A DNA stretch of 64,000 nucleotides. Origin: Verticillium longisporum. Taxonomy: Eukaryota; Ascomycota; Sordariomycetes; Glomerellales; Plectosphaerellaceae. The stretch is from assembly GCA_019188255.1 (NCBI GenBank), contig JAETXT010000011.1, positions 2,728,001 to 2,792,000 on the forward strand. Reading direction: 5' to 3'. A program made the translations under genes and the position numbers. Below are positions 1 to 11,733 of the stretch, piece after piece. The number at the start of each line of letters is the position of its first letter. Positions within the stretch are counted from its first letter, which is position 1. The notes below the pieces were generated by a model. That model did no database searches. It saw nothing but the letters and a program-made list of their open reading frames with translations, and had not been told where the DNA came from.

Positions 1-68
1 TTGGCAAGGTTAGCAAGTGTTTGAGGCCATCACAGACTCTTGAGAGAGACTTTGGGGGGGCTGCATAC

Positions 69-598
69 TATTGCGCAACGGCCAGGCCTCTGCCTTCGTC
101 CCCGTACTTTACAGCACTCACGGGCCCGATGACAGTGTCAACTTGCCCCAACAGGGTGAGCCTGCCGTTGGAAACATTGAATGCAGACACGGAACCATGA
201 TCGGCCATCAGGCCCTCGTTGGTGCAGTAGAGCACCGAGTCATTGGCATCGAGCGTCAGCCACGAGGGGCTCGGCGCGCAAGCCTTCGACTCGGACACAA
301 GGCGCAGAGTGGCGTTGCCATCTGAAGTGAGGGTGAGGTTGAGGGCGGTGACGGTGCCAGAGTACGACGAGGCGTACAGGATGAATGATTCCGCAGCGCC
401 CGGTGCGGGGGGTCGTCCGGGGATGTGGAGGAACGCCGGCGATGCGTCCGGGTGGAGGTGGAGGAGGGTGATGGTCAGGATCAGGGTTAGAGAGATGAGG
501 AGGACAGACGGGGCAGTGAAGAGAGGGCGACGACGGTCGCGGAGAGACTGGGGAGGTGTGGGATTAGAAGTCGGGACTGATCCAGCCTTCATCGTCAT
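69..598 (-). CDS. Lactonase-type beta-propeller protein (6-phosphogluconolactonase-like), 5' exon, partial
   Basis: First exon of a gene read leftward and leaving the window. The ATG at 598 gives a short polar N-terminus and then a hydrophobic stretch (about residues 28-47, LFTAPSVLLISLTLILTIT) that fits a signal anchor or signal peptide. After a proline-rich spacer comes sequence typical of the fungal 7-bladed lactonase family (PF10282): SYSGTVTALNLT, then SPSWLTLDANDSVLYCTNEG, which resembles the 'P(S/T)WL...LYC' blade pattern. The exon ends at 69 on a GTATGC donor at 68, and a CTAAC branch-like motif lies near position 10, so the acceptor and remaining blades are outside the window. Enzymatic activity on a sugar lactone is inferred from the family only; many fungal members have no tested substrate. 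The membrane or secretion signal is unusual for a cytosolic pentose-phosphate enzyme. Confidence 0.75.
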
Positions 599-2083
599 TG
601 ATCAGGGCTAGTCGGATGGGGAAGGTTAGTCGTTGTCAAAGAGAGGGCGAGAGAGGACGACTGGCGAGATGGCCAGCAAGCTGCCTTAGCTGACGGTGGA
701 AAGGAAGACGCTGAAACAGTGTGCGACGCCAGCCAACGATGCAAGCTGCGATGGAAAGTGACAGATATCAGACGATGCGAGGGTCAACTTGAATCGTCCC
801 TTTTGGGGGAGGTATGTATGAGCATCCGGAGTCAAACAAGAAGGCGGTTAGGTGAAGTGGATCAAGACGCGATCCGGGCCAAGGTCTGGAGGGTCGCGCA
901 GACGTTGGGTTGGATACAGTGACGTGTTTTTACTGGTGGCAGGTATCATGCAGCTAGCTGCTGGTCGTGCGGGGAAAGAGGTGGTGTCTGGTCCCTTCCT
1001 CAGGTGCCTGGAAGTGCCTTCTTTTCCCCCAAATTGTGCTGTGCTTGCCAGGGGCCATCCCTGTCCGGTAGTCGCCCTGTCTATCCCCAGCTCCAGTCGG
1101 TTCATGATCGTCGCCCCTCGTCCCATCTTCCCGTGGGTGGCTAGTTGACAAGAGATACAAGCGTCGACAGTGCCTTAGTCCCGCATCCGCTCTCGCGACA
1201 ACAGTCGACAAGAGGCACTCTCCCCGTCGCGGCATTCCTCTTTTCGTATTTTGCCCCCAATCGCAGGCCAGCAGCTGGCTACCTGGGCGTATGCACATCA
1301 GCGGCAACTTCGCCGCCTCCACGAGGTCAAGTGATGAGGTCTCGCATGCTGTCTTGCGTCGAGCCTGCTGCTCGCTGCTCGGTGCTCGGTGCTTTCTTCA
1401 GTCGGGTCCCATGCTCAACTTGATCAAGGATTTTTATCGTGTCTTCGGTGGGACCGGGAGACCTCGCTGGTAACTAGCTGACCCCCGGGGGCCAATGCCT
1501 GGAAAAGAGTGCCAAATCCGACAAGGGGGCACAAATCGCGTCTCATGGATGAACCCACAATGATTGTTGTCCGAAAACCTGACAGTTCTGCACGAGTCGA
1601 GAGGATATACCTAGGATCATTTCAAACGGCAAACCGACTCTGAAAGAGCCCTGATTCCTCTTTGCAAGTACGTCAGATAATCCTCGTGTCACAAAGGACA
1701 GTATTTAGATGAGCACCAGCCTCAGCTACCGGCTATCAACTGTCAGCCCGCGAACTCTTCCCAAAACGAAAAGACCCCCAAAGCACCGAAACCTGCACCA
1801 CTCGTCCTGACGTGCCCTGTGAGCAGTGGGACAGACTAAGAAGCGGCACGTCAAATAGCCATGGACTGGGTGCGCATTCTTCTGCCGAAAGATCAAGAGT
1901 CAATCTTAGCATCACCCCAGTCAATCGATGAGATTGAAGTGATGAATCGCGGCGGGGAATTCGATCCACTCGTGGATAGCGGACCGCGCCGTTGTCGATC
2001 GTGACACGACTCGAGGATCGTCATTCTCAGCTCCACTCGTCGCGGGGTCCTCAAAAAGCAACCTCATCGCAATAGTTTCCTAT
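599..2083. other. Intergenic, no gene recognised
   Basis: Upstream region of the lactonase-type gene and downstream of the SAT4 remnant. Open frames here are short, overlap on both strands and resemble no family I know. Composition is ordinary for the host, without the TA-rich signature of the neighbouring transposon block. Confidence 0.6.
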
Positions 2084-2671
2084 TTATCGACCGTACTGGA
2101 CCTGGAATGTCCTCGAATAGGCAATCGTTTTGTTATCCAGAATCCCCTCTTCGCTGGTGTCGTCACGCATTTCACCCCTATCATTCACGTCCTTCGCAGC
2201 GACGCTCACAGACACCACGGTGCTGCCTGCTCCGACCTGCTGCTCACCGTTTTCGGCTCTCAAGCCTCCCATCTCAACCGAGTCAAACTGCGCATAACCC
2301 GTTCGCTGTTGCCAGTGTGGCTTGGCCTGCGACCCGTCGGCGTATTTGGCCGATCGCGAGGGACGAGAAGTGCCGTACGAGGAGCCCATGAGCTTGGCAT
2401 TGCTTTCGTTGCCGGTCACCAGAATCAGTGACTTACGACCAAACATTGGCGGGGGCAGCAACCCATGGAATGTCAGAGGATCCGAGGAGGGACGGAAGAT
2501 ATACCATCCGCACGACCGACGTTGCTACAGTCCTTTTTTGTTCTGTCAGTAACAAGAATTCATTCATTTCTCGAGATACTAAGGGGCAAGTCCTACACCG
2601 AACCGACGCCAAACATGATACCCGCCCCGATCTTTTGAGCCAGTAGCATCTTCAATTTGATAATAGTCGGG
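2084..2671 (-). pseudogene. SAT4/rhodopsin-like integral membrane protein, 3' part of a split gene
   Basis: Carries the second half of a fungal SAT4-family (PTH11-like, PF20684) seven-helix protein whose first half lies at 11948-12820. Reading leftward from 2671: TIIKLKMLLAQKIGAGIMFG (third cytoplasmic loop and start of TM6), an intron starting near 2618, then VATSVVRMVYLPSLL and PWVAAPANVWS (the family's 'D.W..APANVWS' region), then a polar tail ending in a family-like C-terminus (DNKTIAYSRTFQVQYG). The stretch between PANVWS and the tail is shorter than expected: the last helix (...EAN..I.CG..PTLR...) seems deleted. The open tail alone spans 2084-2461. The gene cannot make a normal protein because 9.3 kb of transposon separates the halves. 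Confidence 0.8.
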
Positions 2672-3177
2672 TGTTAGGACCTGAGGGAGGTATGAGACCG
2701 ACAGGGGATCGCCTATTATTTGATCGTAGGAATCAAGAAGAGAGGACCGAGCATAGTAAGGGAATAGTTATAAGAAAGGTTAATAGACTAAGATTTAGAG
2801 AAGGGCATCGATTATTCTATCTTCCTAGAGACCCCTAAGAGATTAATAGTTAATCCCTTTACTTATTATATAAGACTCTGTTGAACCAATATTAGGGGGT
2901 TCCCTAGGGCAGTGATCTCGGTAGGGGATCACCGATATGGTGATCACCGTGGCTGGGATTCACAGCTCTCAGGAGCACGTGAATCACAGCTTATGTGATC
3001 GGTGAATCAGATGGGTATATCTGACTCACGTAGGTAGTGGTAATTCAGAGAGAGATCATCAACTACATCACAAGACTTATATCACCTACCCTACCTATTC
3101 AGAGCTCTCAGGCACAGCCAAAGCAATGAAACGGGGTTCACATAAGCAGTGAAGCCCTCTCAACAGACTCCTTAATA
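2672..3177 (+). repeat. Left LTR of the chromovirus, interrupted by a solo LTR
   Basis: Positions 2672-2878 align base for base with 11734-11940 apart from scattered C/T and G/A differences. The last seven bases (CTTAATA) are displaced to 3171-3177 by the insertion at 2879-3165. The total of 207 + 7 = 214 bp equals the right LTR. Confidence 0.9.
2879..3165. mobile_element. Solo LTR (copia-like ends) nested in the left LTR
   Basis: A 287-bp insert starting TGTTGAACC and ending CTCAACA (6-bp inverted ends TGTTGA/TCAACA), flanked by the direct 5-bp duplication GACTC (2874-2878 and 3166-3170). TG...CA termini, inverted tips and a 5-bp duplication define a solo LTR left by recombination between the two LTRs of a retrotransposon. 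It contains normal amounts of CA and TG and several short palindromes (for example around GGTGATCACC at 2938-2948), so it escaped the RIP that destroyed its host element. Similar TGTTGA...TCAACA tips are common in Ty1/copia LTRs; the superfamily is an inference. Confidence 0.85.
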
Positions 3178-6100
3178 TAATAATCGATCTACCCCTAGGG
3201 AGCGACGACTATTAGGATAATATATCGACTAGAGATATATAGAGTACTAGAAGATAGGCTATTATAGGATAGTAGATAGAGAATACTAAAGAATTAATAT
3301 AATTAAAGCCCGATATAGAATAAGGATAAAATATTAAGAATAATATACTCGATAACCTATTATTAATTATAGATAAGGAATTAGATTAATAATTAGAGGA
3401 AGAATAATATAAACTTATAAGGAAAAGGAAATATAAAGAACTAGCTACGCTCTAAAGGGGAGACTTAATAAGCCTATTATTAAGAATAACTAATAGACTA
3501 ATATTAATATTTAGGGTAATACTTTATAAAGAACTATAAAGTATACCCTTTACGAAGATATAATTACTAGCTATTCAGTATAAGGGGATATCCTAGTCGG
3601 AACTTAATACTTTCTTATTTAGCCTCGATATATAATTCTAGCTCGATAAGAAGAGTTTCTATAAAGATATCGATAAAGTCGTATATATAAGTAATTACAT
3701 TATTAATACTTTATAGTAAAGATAGATATTATATATATAGATAGAATATAGGTCTATTTACGAAGTTACTTAGAGAGTAATAAGGGCTTAGCTAAAGGGT
3801 AATATAGACGATAATAATATCTAAATACTCTAGATAATTATTAAACTATATAAACGGGATTAGTAGTTTTAAGCCCTTAATTAGAAATACTAAGACTTTA
3901 TAGATATTTATAATAGCCTAGAAGTAGAGCTATTTAAACCTCTATTATAGATCTATAGGGTAATACTTTTATTTACGAAACTTAATCTAGATCTTATATA
4001 ATAGATTATAGCCTAGGGAATTCCTTATATAAGAATAGAGCTAAATAGAGTAGCTAAGAGGGTAGAGACTCTATTATAGATTAAGAGAAGTCTAAAATAA
4101 TACTAGGATAATAAAGAGAGAAGCTAAGATAATCTATAATAGACTTAAAATAAGATCTATAGAAGAATAGTTAATAAGTAATTATAAAGAAGAGATAATC
4201 GAAAACTAGGTAGCTAGTTAAACTAATCTATTATACTTTATAAGCTAATAATAGAATAGTAATAGATAGATAGAAGAAGGCCTAAAGCCCTAGACGATAT
4301 TAAGTACTATAATTATAATAAGTATAGATACTATATTAATAGCTATTTAGAAGCGTTATATATAAATTATAGAAAATAAGGCTATATATATAAATCGTAT
4401 AAATAGTACTTAATAATAAACTATAAACTACTTAGGGGAAGAATAATAGGAGACCCCTAATAGGAAGAATTATTATTCTTAAAACTAAAATAGTACGAAG
4501 TAACTATTAAATTATATATTAATAATAATTAGGTTAAAGGAGAGGCAATACTAAACGGAGGAGCTAATATTAATATTAATAATAGCGACCTCTTAAGGGA
4601 AGCTAGAGAATAATTAAGGGAAAAGTAGGGTAAGCTAAATAGAATATTCCGAAATAGGGAGATAAATACTTATAGCGAAAAAAGGATTATTAGCTAAATA
4701 ATAGATAACCCTAGGATAAAGTATATAATAATAATAGAGTATATAGTAATAGATAATATTATAAATAAGTACGATATTATTTTAGGAAGACCCTAGCTAG
4801 CTTAAGTATAGCTAATAAATAATTAATTATAGAGCTATTAGAGATATTCTATTAGGAAATAAGATATTAGAATTATATCGATAAGAAAATAAATTAGGAG
4901 TATAATCTATTAATCCCTAATAGTAGCTTTAATTATATTATAGAATATATAAGCTCCTCTTATAGTACCCCTATAGAAGTATAATAAGAGAAACGAGCTA
5001 TCCGCTATAGTCCTAGCGGAATATTATAAGTTTAGGGATATATTCGATATTAAATAAATAGTAACTCTATTATAGTATTATTAATAGGATTATTTAATAG
5101 AATTCGAGGATAGAAAGAAACTACCTTTTAGACCTATCTACGTTCTAGTAGAAAAGGAATTAGAAATATTAAGGGAATACGTAAACGATTTATTAAAAAA
5201 GGGATAGATTAAATACTTTATTAGCTCTATTAATACCCCTATATTATTTATTTTAAAGAAGGGTAATAAGCTTAGGATATATATTAACTATAGAGGACTT
5301 AATAAGATTATAAAGAAAGATTATATTACTCTCCCGCTTATCTATAAGCTATTCGATTAATTAATAATAGCTAGGTTATTTACGAAACTAGATTTAAAAG
5401 ATACTTATTATTAACTACGTATTAAAATAGGGGATAAGTAGAAAATAGTATTTAGAATAAAATATAACTACTTCGAATATTTTATTATACTATTTAGCTT
5501 TACGAATATATTAACTACCTTCTAAGTATATATTAATAAAGTACTAACTAGCCTTATAGATATAATATATATTATTTATATAAACGATATTTTAATATAT
5601 TTAATAATACTAGAAGAATACTAATAGAATACTAGAATAGTACTTAGAAGACTTTAAGAATAGAACCTCTATATAAATCTAGAAAAATGCAATTTTAATA
5701 CGATAATAGTAGAATTTCTAGGGTTTATAATCTCCTCTATAAGTATATATATTATAGAAGAACGAATTACTATAATAAGGGACTAGCCGACCCCCTAATC
5801 CTTAAAAGACCTCTAAGGATTCCTTAAGTTTATAGGCTTTTATAAGCGTTTTATTAAGAATTACTCGAAAATCGTAGCCCCTTTAATTAATAAGAATATT
5901 AAATAATTAATAATAGACTTCTAGCTAAATACTATTAATTTAATAGCTTTCTAAAAATTAAAGTTTATATTTATAAGGGCTCCTATCCTCTAATACTTCG
6001 ATAATAGATTAAAAACGAGAATTAAGCCTAATATATTAAACTTCGTAATTAGAGTAATCCTATCTTAATTAGAGAACGGCTATTAGAAACCGGTTATGTA

Positions 6101-7980
6101 CTTTTTAAAAAAGCTTAAAAGTATAGAACTATAATATAATATACTAGAAATAGAAATAATAGTAATTATAGAGTCTTTTAAGATATAGAGATAATACTTT
6201 ATCTATAATAGATTAATAGTTAAGGTCCTAATTAATTACCTTAATTATAAATATTTTATAGAAAAACCGAAGATCTTAGGATAATAGGGAAGATAATTAT
6301 AAGCGCTATTAGAGTTCGATTTTACTATCGAATATTAAGTAGGTAATAGGAACCTAGCGGATAGCCTCTCTAGGAGGCCCGATTATAAGCTAAGTTAAGG
6401 AGAATAGGAGTAAGTAAGGGTATATTATTTACTATTATAGATAAAACGATTCCTTAATATTATCGGGGCTATTACTACGATAGACTAGTAGCTAGATAAT
6501 AGATCTATTAAAGAAGCTATCCTAGAAGCTTAAGGAAATAATACCTTCTATAGAGTAAGAAAGGAGTAAAGGCTACCTAATTAGTAAATAGAAGTAAATA
6601 GCCTATTAACCTTTAAGAATAAGATCTTTATTCTATAGGATAAGGCCCTTAGAAACGAAATCCTATAATAAGCCTATAATAGCCTAATAGCGGGGTACTA
6701 AGGAATTAGGAAGACTATTACCTAGCTTAAAAATATATACTTCTAGAATAATTTAATTAAAGATATTAAGGAATATATCTCTATATATTTAATATATTAG
6801 ATAATAAAACCCCGATACTATAAGCTATATAGCTAATTAAATAGCCTACTACTACTTAATAATCCCTTTAAGGAAATATCTATAGACTTTATTATAGGAC
6901 TCCCTAAAGTTAATAAATAAGACGCTATATTAGTTATCGTAGACCGCTTTATAAAGTATACTATATATATATTAATTAGTAGTAGATTTATAGTAGCTAA
7001 TCTAGTAACTATATTATAGGACTACGTATTTAAGAGATATAGCCTCTTAAAAGGTATAATCTCGGATAGAGGGTTACTATTTATTAATAAGTTTTAGACG
7101 ACTTTATATAAGATAATAGGAATAAAGAGATAACTCTTAATAGCCTTCTATTTATAGATTAATAGCTAAATAGAACGATAGAATTAGAACCTAGAATATT
7201 ACCTTAGAGTATTCTATAATTATAAATAAACGGACTAGATTTCCCTACTCTCTATAGCGGAATTTATATATAATATATTATTCTATATAATAATCTAATA
7301 ATTATTAATAGAAGTATTAATAGGATATAATCTAGCTAGATTAGGGGATTTAGGCTAAGCTATATAATAATAAAGGAACTTAGAGATAGTAGAACTATAA
7401 ATAGCTTAATAGATAATTAAGAGAAAGATAATCTATAGACTCTTAGAGATTAGTAGTAGATACTAGGCCTACTATTATAATTAAGGAAGAATTCGGAAAG
7501 AATATAAAGTAAGAGACCTAGTTCTCCTCTTTATAAGAACGATTAAATAGTAGAGACTTAGTAAGAAGCTATCCGATAAATACTTTAAACTATTTAGAAT
7601 TACTAAGAAGATAGGTAGCTATAGTCTAGTATATAGGCTATAGCTACCCCTTAGCTATAAAGTATATAATATATTCTATATATTATACTTAGAAAATTAG
7701 AAAGGTAGAGAAAACTAATTACTACTTTAACTATAGGTTAATAAGATATTACTAGCTATAGGAATAGAAGATATATATATAGTCGAGAGAATAATTAATT
7801 ATAGGGGACTATTATATAATTAATAGTATTTTATTAAATAGGAAGGATACTTAGAAAGCGAGAATTCGTAGGAACTATAGCGAAACGTAATAAATAACTT
7901 TATTAAAATATATAAATAATTATAAAGAAGAATAATAATAGATTAATAGTAATTTAATTAGTATTTAGGGGGTAGTCTAG
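3178..7980 (+). pseudogene. Degenerate gag-pol of the chromovirus
   Basis: Recognisable in one-frame translation despite many stops. A double CCHC zinc knuckle of gag lies near 4305-4400, with its Cys and His codons changed to Tyr (spacing Y-x2-Y-x4-Y-x4-Y kept). The protease core is near 4520-4580 (GEAILNGGAN for a D-S/G-GA site). Reverse transcriptase is near 5130-5620, with YINYRGLNKI, LFTKLDLKDTY and YINDILIY for the YLDDILIY box. RNase H is near 6090-6200 (FLKKLKSIEL, then IVIIESFKI). Integrase spans about 6680-7230, including SIDFIIGLPK, AILVIVDRF, ISDRGLLF and a degraded PQTDGQTERVNQ region. A C-terminal chromodomain (EGYLESENS, then NNFIKIYK) lies near 7800-7930 and marks the chromovirus lineage. 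No functional protein is possible. Confidence 0.9.
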
Positions 7981-8606
7981 CCCCTAGCCCTACTCTTAAA
8001 GAAGAATAATAAAAAAAAAAAAAAAAAAAAAAAGTAAAAGAAAAAACTAAATAATAGGGGAATATTAGTAGATTATTAGTAGTTCTTAAGCTATTATTTC
8101 GCTATTACCTTCCTAATTCTCGCTATCCTCCTTATTATTAATAGCGCTAATAAGAATATTATAATTCTAATAGATTATTAATAAGTAAATAGTAAATAAT
8201 TAATAAGTAATTTATAATTAAAGTATAATTCTCCCAGATCTCGGACTAAATAGTAACTAGCTTAGCGAGAGAACTAGCAATCTACTATAAAGTAGCAGCG
8301 GAGACCTCGGTAATAATAGTAGAGCGCTTAGCGGCCTAGGCGAGATAATTAGTAATAGCGAAGTAGCGAGTAGAGTACTCGCTAGCCTCCTATTAATCGG
8401 TAATAATACGCTTCTTAGCGCTTAGCGCTTTATCGTTTTTACCCTTTTAGAGGGCCTTCTAGTTAGCAGTCTTAGCTATATCGAAATTAATTAAAAGAAA
8501 TCTATTAATACTTAAATAATAGGTATCTAGTAAATAGGTATTATTTACTTTAAAGATACTAATATAGCTATTCTTAGCTATAGCCTTAATAGTTAATTTA
8601 AAGGTA
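7981..8606. other. RIP-mutated 3' segment of the retrotransposon, left of the pogo insertion
   Basis: AT-rich DNA after the chromodomain, including a pure A run near 8012-8031. On the minus strand there is a fairly long, protein-like degenerate frame (for example KNDKALSAKKRIITD and EASEYSTRYFAITNY, roughly 8330-8470) with few stops. It would continue across the pogo insertion into 10465 onward. I do not recognise the family. Confidence 0.5.
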
Positions 8607-8652
8607 ACGTAATCCACAAGCGAGTGGTTCACCCAAGCGAGTGGTTCACTTC
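8607..8652 (+). repeat. Left terminal inverted repeat of the pogo element
   Basis: 46 bp starting ACGTAATCCACAAGCG. It carries two direct copies of GCGAGTGGTTC about 16 bp apart. Confidence 0.95.
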
Positions 8653-8704
8653 GCCCGGGCCCACGACCTACACCTGAATTCTACAGATTCCACCTCCGCC
8701 CGCG

Positions 8705-10357
8705 ATGGAGACTCTTTCAAAAGAAGGTCAATTATTCCTTGCTATCCAAGCTATGGACAATGACCCGAACCTAAGCGCCCGGAGTGCTGCGAGGATCTAC
8801 ACCGTCCCCTTAACGACGCTCCTCCGACGCCAGAAGGGCAAACCCTCCCGACGCGAAAGCCCGCCCAATTCTGCCAAATTAACAGTACTAGAAGAGAAAA
8901 CTATTGTCGAATATATCCTTGACCTAGATGCGCGATCTTACCCTCCCCGGTTGGGTGAGGTCGGAGATATGGCGAATCGCCTGCTTGCCGACCGTGACGC
9001 GCCACGCGTCGGGAAGAACTGGGCCGCAAACTTCGTCAAACGGCAACCAGAGCTCCGGACGCGTTTCTTTCGCAAGTACGACTACAAGAGGGCCCAATGC
9101 GAAGATCCGGACGCGATAAACGCGTGGTTCCGCCTCGTGCATAACATGATCGCCAAGTACGGCATCCAAGAGGCTGACATGTACAACTTTGACGAGACCG
9201 GCTTCCAGATGGGCGTTATCGCCAACGGAATGGTCGTGACCAGTTCGGAAAGACGGTCCAATGTGAAGATGAGGCAGCCAGGCAACCGGGAATGGGTTAC
9301 GGTGATCCAGGGCGTTGGCGCGTTGGGTTTCTCCGTCCCGCCGTTCATCGTGGTTTCGGGCAAGTACCACCTCTCGAGCTGGTACCAGGACGACGCGATT
9401 TCTCGCGACTGGAGAATCGCAACATCTCCAAACGGCTGGACGACGAATGATATTGGTCTGGAATGGATTCGGCATTTTGACAGGCATACAAAGTCCCGTA
9501 CTTCGGGCGGTTATCGCCTACTGATCCTGGATGGCCACGAAAGTCACCACTCGGTCGACTTCGAACTCTACTGCAAGGAGAACAACATCATCACACTCTG
9601 TATGCCTCCTCATTCGTCACATCTACTCCAGCCTCTCGATGTTGGGTGTTTTGGCCCACTAAAGAAAGCATACGGTCGGCAAATCGAGGATAGGATGAGG
9701 GCGGGTACAACGCACATCAGCAAAGAGGACTTCTTCCCGGCGTTTTCGGCTGCATTTCAGCAAGCAATGACAGAAAAAACATCCAGGGAGGCTTTCGAGG
9801 AGCGGGGCTTGTCCCCATAACCCGGAAACAGTCCTGTCAAAGCTGGATGTGAGGTTGAGGACGACGACGCCTCCGGGGACGTCCCACGGGGAGCGTGATT
9901 CTTGGGTCTCTAAGACGCCCACTAACCTGCTCGAGGCAGGTTCCCAGACTGACTTCATCAAAGGGCGAATCTCACGCCACCAGGGAAGCTCCCCAACGTC
10001 AATTTTAGATGCTGTTGACTATCTTGCGAAGGGGACGCGGGGTGTTATGCACCAGATCGCTCTTTTGAAGTCAGAGGTTATGATCCTTCGAGAGGAAAAT
10101 GCTACACTAAGCCGACGCCGGAGGGCCAAAAGCTACGTCTCCGGGAAGGAGGAAGCATGGCTGTAGGCGAGGGACAGGACAAGATTGCTCAGAAGGAAGT
10201 AGATATCCAGATAAAAGAGGAAACGCTGCAGAACCCGGGTCCCGCGTCGTGGTCCCAGCCGAAGAAACGATGCTGTAGCGTATGCGGGAAGACCGGCCAC
10301 AACGCGAGAACTTGTCAGGTAGCTATCTCATCGTCTGCAAAAGACGAGGAGGAGTGA
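8705..10357 (+). pseudogene. pogo/Fot1-type transposase, frame broken near its 3' end
   Basis: The ATG at 8705 opens 371 codons. An N-terminal psq/CENP-B helix-turn-helix (about residues 5-45) is followed by a second HTH_Tnp_Tc5 region (about 78-135, GKNWAANFVKRQPEL) and the DDE_1 core with its three aspartates in YNFDETGFQMG, LLILDGHESHH and SSHLLQPLDVGCFGPLKKAY. The family normally continues with 'GLVPYNPE.VLSKLDVRLRTPTPP', a coiled region and a Cys2-His-Cys knuckle. Here these are in other frames: single missing bases near 9799-9802 and 9812-9818 lead to KLDVRLRTTTPP, and a third near 10127-10132 leads to the tail CCSVCGKTGHNARTCQ, ending at 10357. Since conserved host genes in this window show the same one-base losses, these breaks may be sequence errors and the copy may be intact. 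Confidence 0.88.
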
Positions 10358-10418
10358 TTTTAATTGATTTACGGCGTTTGGGTTGAGGTTTTCCTCGGAA
10401 TGTTTGTCGGGTCGGGGT

Positions 10419-10464
10419 GAAGTGAACCACTCGCATGGGTGAACCACTCGCTTGTGGATTACGT
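10419..10464 (-). repeat. Right terminal inverted repeat of the pogo element
   Basis: 46 bp, the reverse complement of the left repeat with one mismatch (A/T at the 30th base), ending at the TA duplication. Confidence 0.95.
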
Positions 10465-11733
10465 TATATATAGTAGCCTAGTATTTAATAAGTACCTATA
10501 GGGGATTAGCTACTAAATAATAGGGGAATAAAAGAGGGGTAACTTATAGCGAGGTATAGCTTACCTCCCTAGGCTACTCTATAATAGGAGCATTTAGCGG
10601 AATTAGCTATATAAACGATTAACCGATAATTAATAACTAGATAATAGCTTATTTACTAATATCCTCCTCATAATAAAGGTATTCCCTATTTATAATAGGA
10701 TTAAACTACTTATATATATAATCGTAATAATAGAGGTATAGTAGGTCTCTAGTAGAGTATACCTATCTAGGCTCCTAATAAGGGTTAGGAGGAAGAGGAG
10801 CTATTACTCTATAGCTAATTAACTATTAAACTATAAAGGAAATAGTTAAAGGTAATTTATAAATAGGAAATTATTTAAATAATAATATTACTACTTTTAA
10901 TTAATAAATAATTAATAAATAGATATTAATAGATTTATAAATTATTCTTATCGAAGAATTAGAAAACTAGAATCGATCTAAGAACTATATTTAATTAATA
11001 ACTATATAATAGCTAATTATTAAAGGATTATTATAAAAGATATAAAAATAGTATTAAGGAGGGGAGGAATACTATTATTATTATTATTATTATTAAAGAA
11101 GAAGAAAAAATAGAAATAATAATTAGAAAATCCTCTTATAGATATATTAAAAACCTATAATAAGCTATCCTAGAATAATAGCTATTTATTAAATCTAAAT
11201 AGTAAGAAAGGAAAGAATAAAGTAATAATAGATTAATAAATCTATATTAAAAGGCGAATAATTATTAATTAGCTATAGAAGAAGCCTATTAAATTACTAT
11301 TTAAGAATAGAATAATATAAGAATAATTAAATAGAATTAAGATAAAGAAGGAGAATAGAAGAATATTAGAATAATAAGACTATATTAATAGGCTATTATT
11401 TACTAATTAATTATAAAAGAGAATTATTAAATTATTAAATAAGAATAATAGAAGAATAAAAAGTAGAATTAAGATAAGAAGAAAGATATATAAAAGTACT
11501 AAACTATAATTATTAGATAATAAAGAATTAACCTAGAAACCCTAGCTAATTAATAGGAGGTATTTATTAAAATAGATATTTAAGAATTAGATAGAAACCT
11601 AGAATATATAGACGTCTTTAGACTAGATAATACTAAATAGCCTAAGAGAGAATTACTTAGAACTTAATAGGGACCTTTAATTTAAATATTATATTATACT
11701 TCGGGATAAAGTAAAGAGAGAGACGGGGCGTTA
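10465..11733. other. RIP-mutated 3' segment of the retrotransposon, right of the pogo insertion
   Basis: AT-rich, TA-saturated DNA leading to the right LTR. It is not explained by the canonical chromovirus gene order: together with 7981-8606 it adds about 1.9 kb after the chromodomain. Degenerate protein-like strings occur on the minus strand (for example YSTRDLLYLYYYDYIYK near 10700-10760). No family is recognised. Confidence 0.5.

Larger units (their letters stand above)
8607..10464 (+). mobile_element. pogo/Fot1-type DNA transposon (Tc1/mariner superfamily)
   Basis: A 1,858-bp element with 46-bp terminal inverted repeats (8607-8652 and 10419-10464) differing at one base, flanked by TA on both sides (8605-8606 and 10465-10466). 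Each repeat contains the 11-mer GCGAGTGGTTC twice, a likely transposase binding repeat. Inside is a transposase with CENP-B-type DNA-binding domains, a DDD catalytic core and a C-terminal zinc knuckle. It is GC-rich with ordinary CA/TG content while the retrotransposon around it is saturated with RIP changes, so it arrived later. Size, TA target and ends fit the fungal pogo/Fot1 family. Confidence 0.95.

Noticed and set aside
2600..2620. In-frame stop after GVGSV in the SAT4 remnant
   Set aside because: It falls inside an intron (GT donor here, CTGACAG acceptor near 2555, with family sequence resuming after it), so it is not a mutation.
8705..9820. Host gene for a CENP-B-like protein
   Set aside because: It lies inside precise TIRs with a TA duplication and has a transposase DDD core, so it belongs to the transposon rather than being a domesticated gene.
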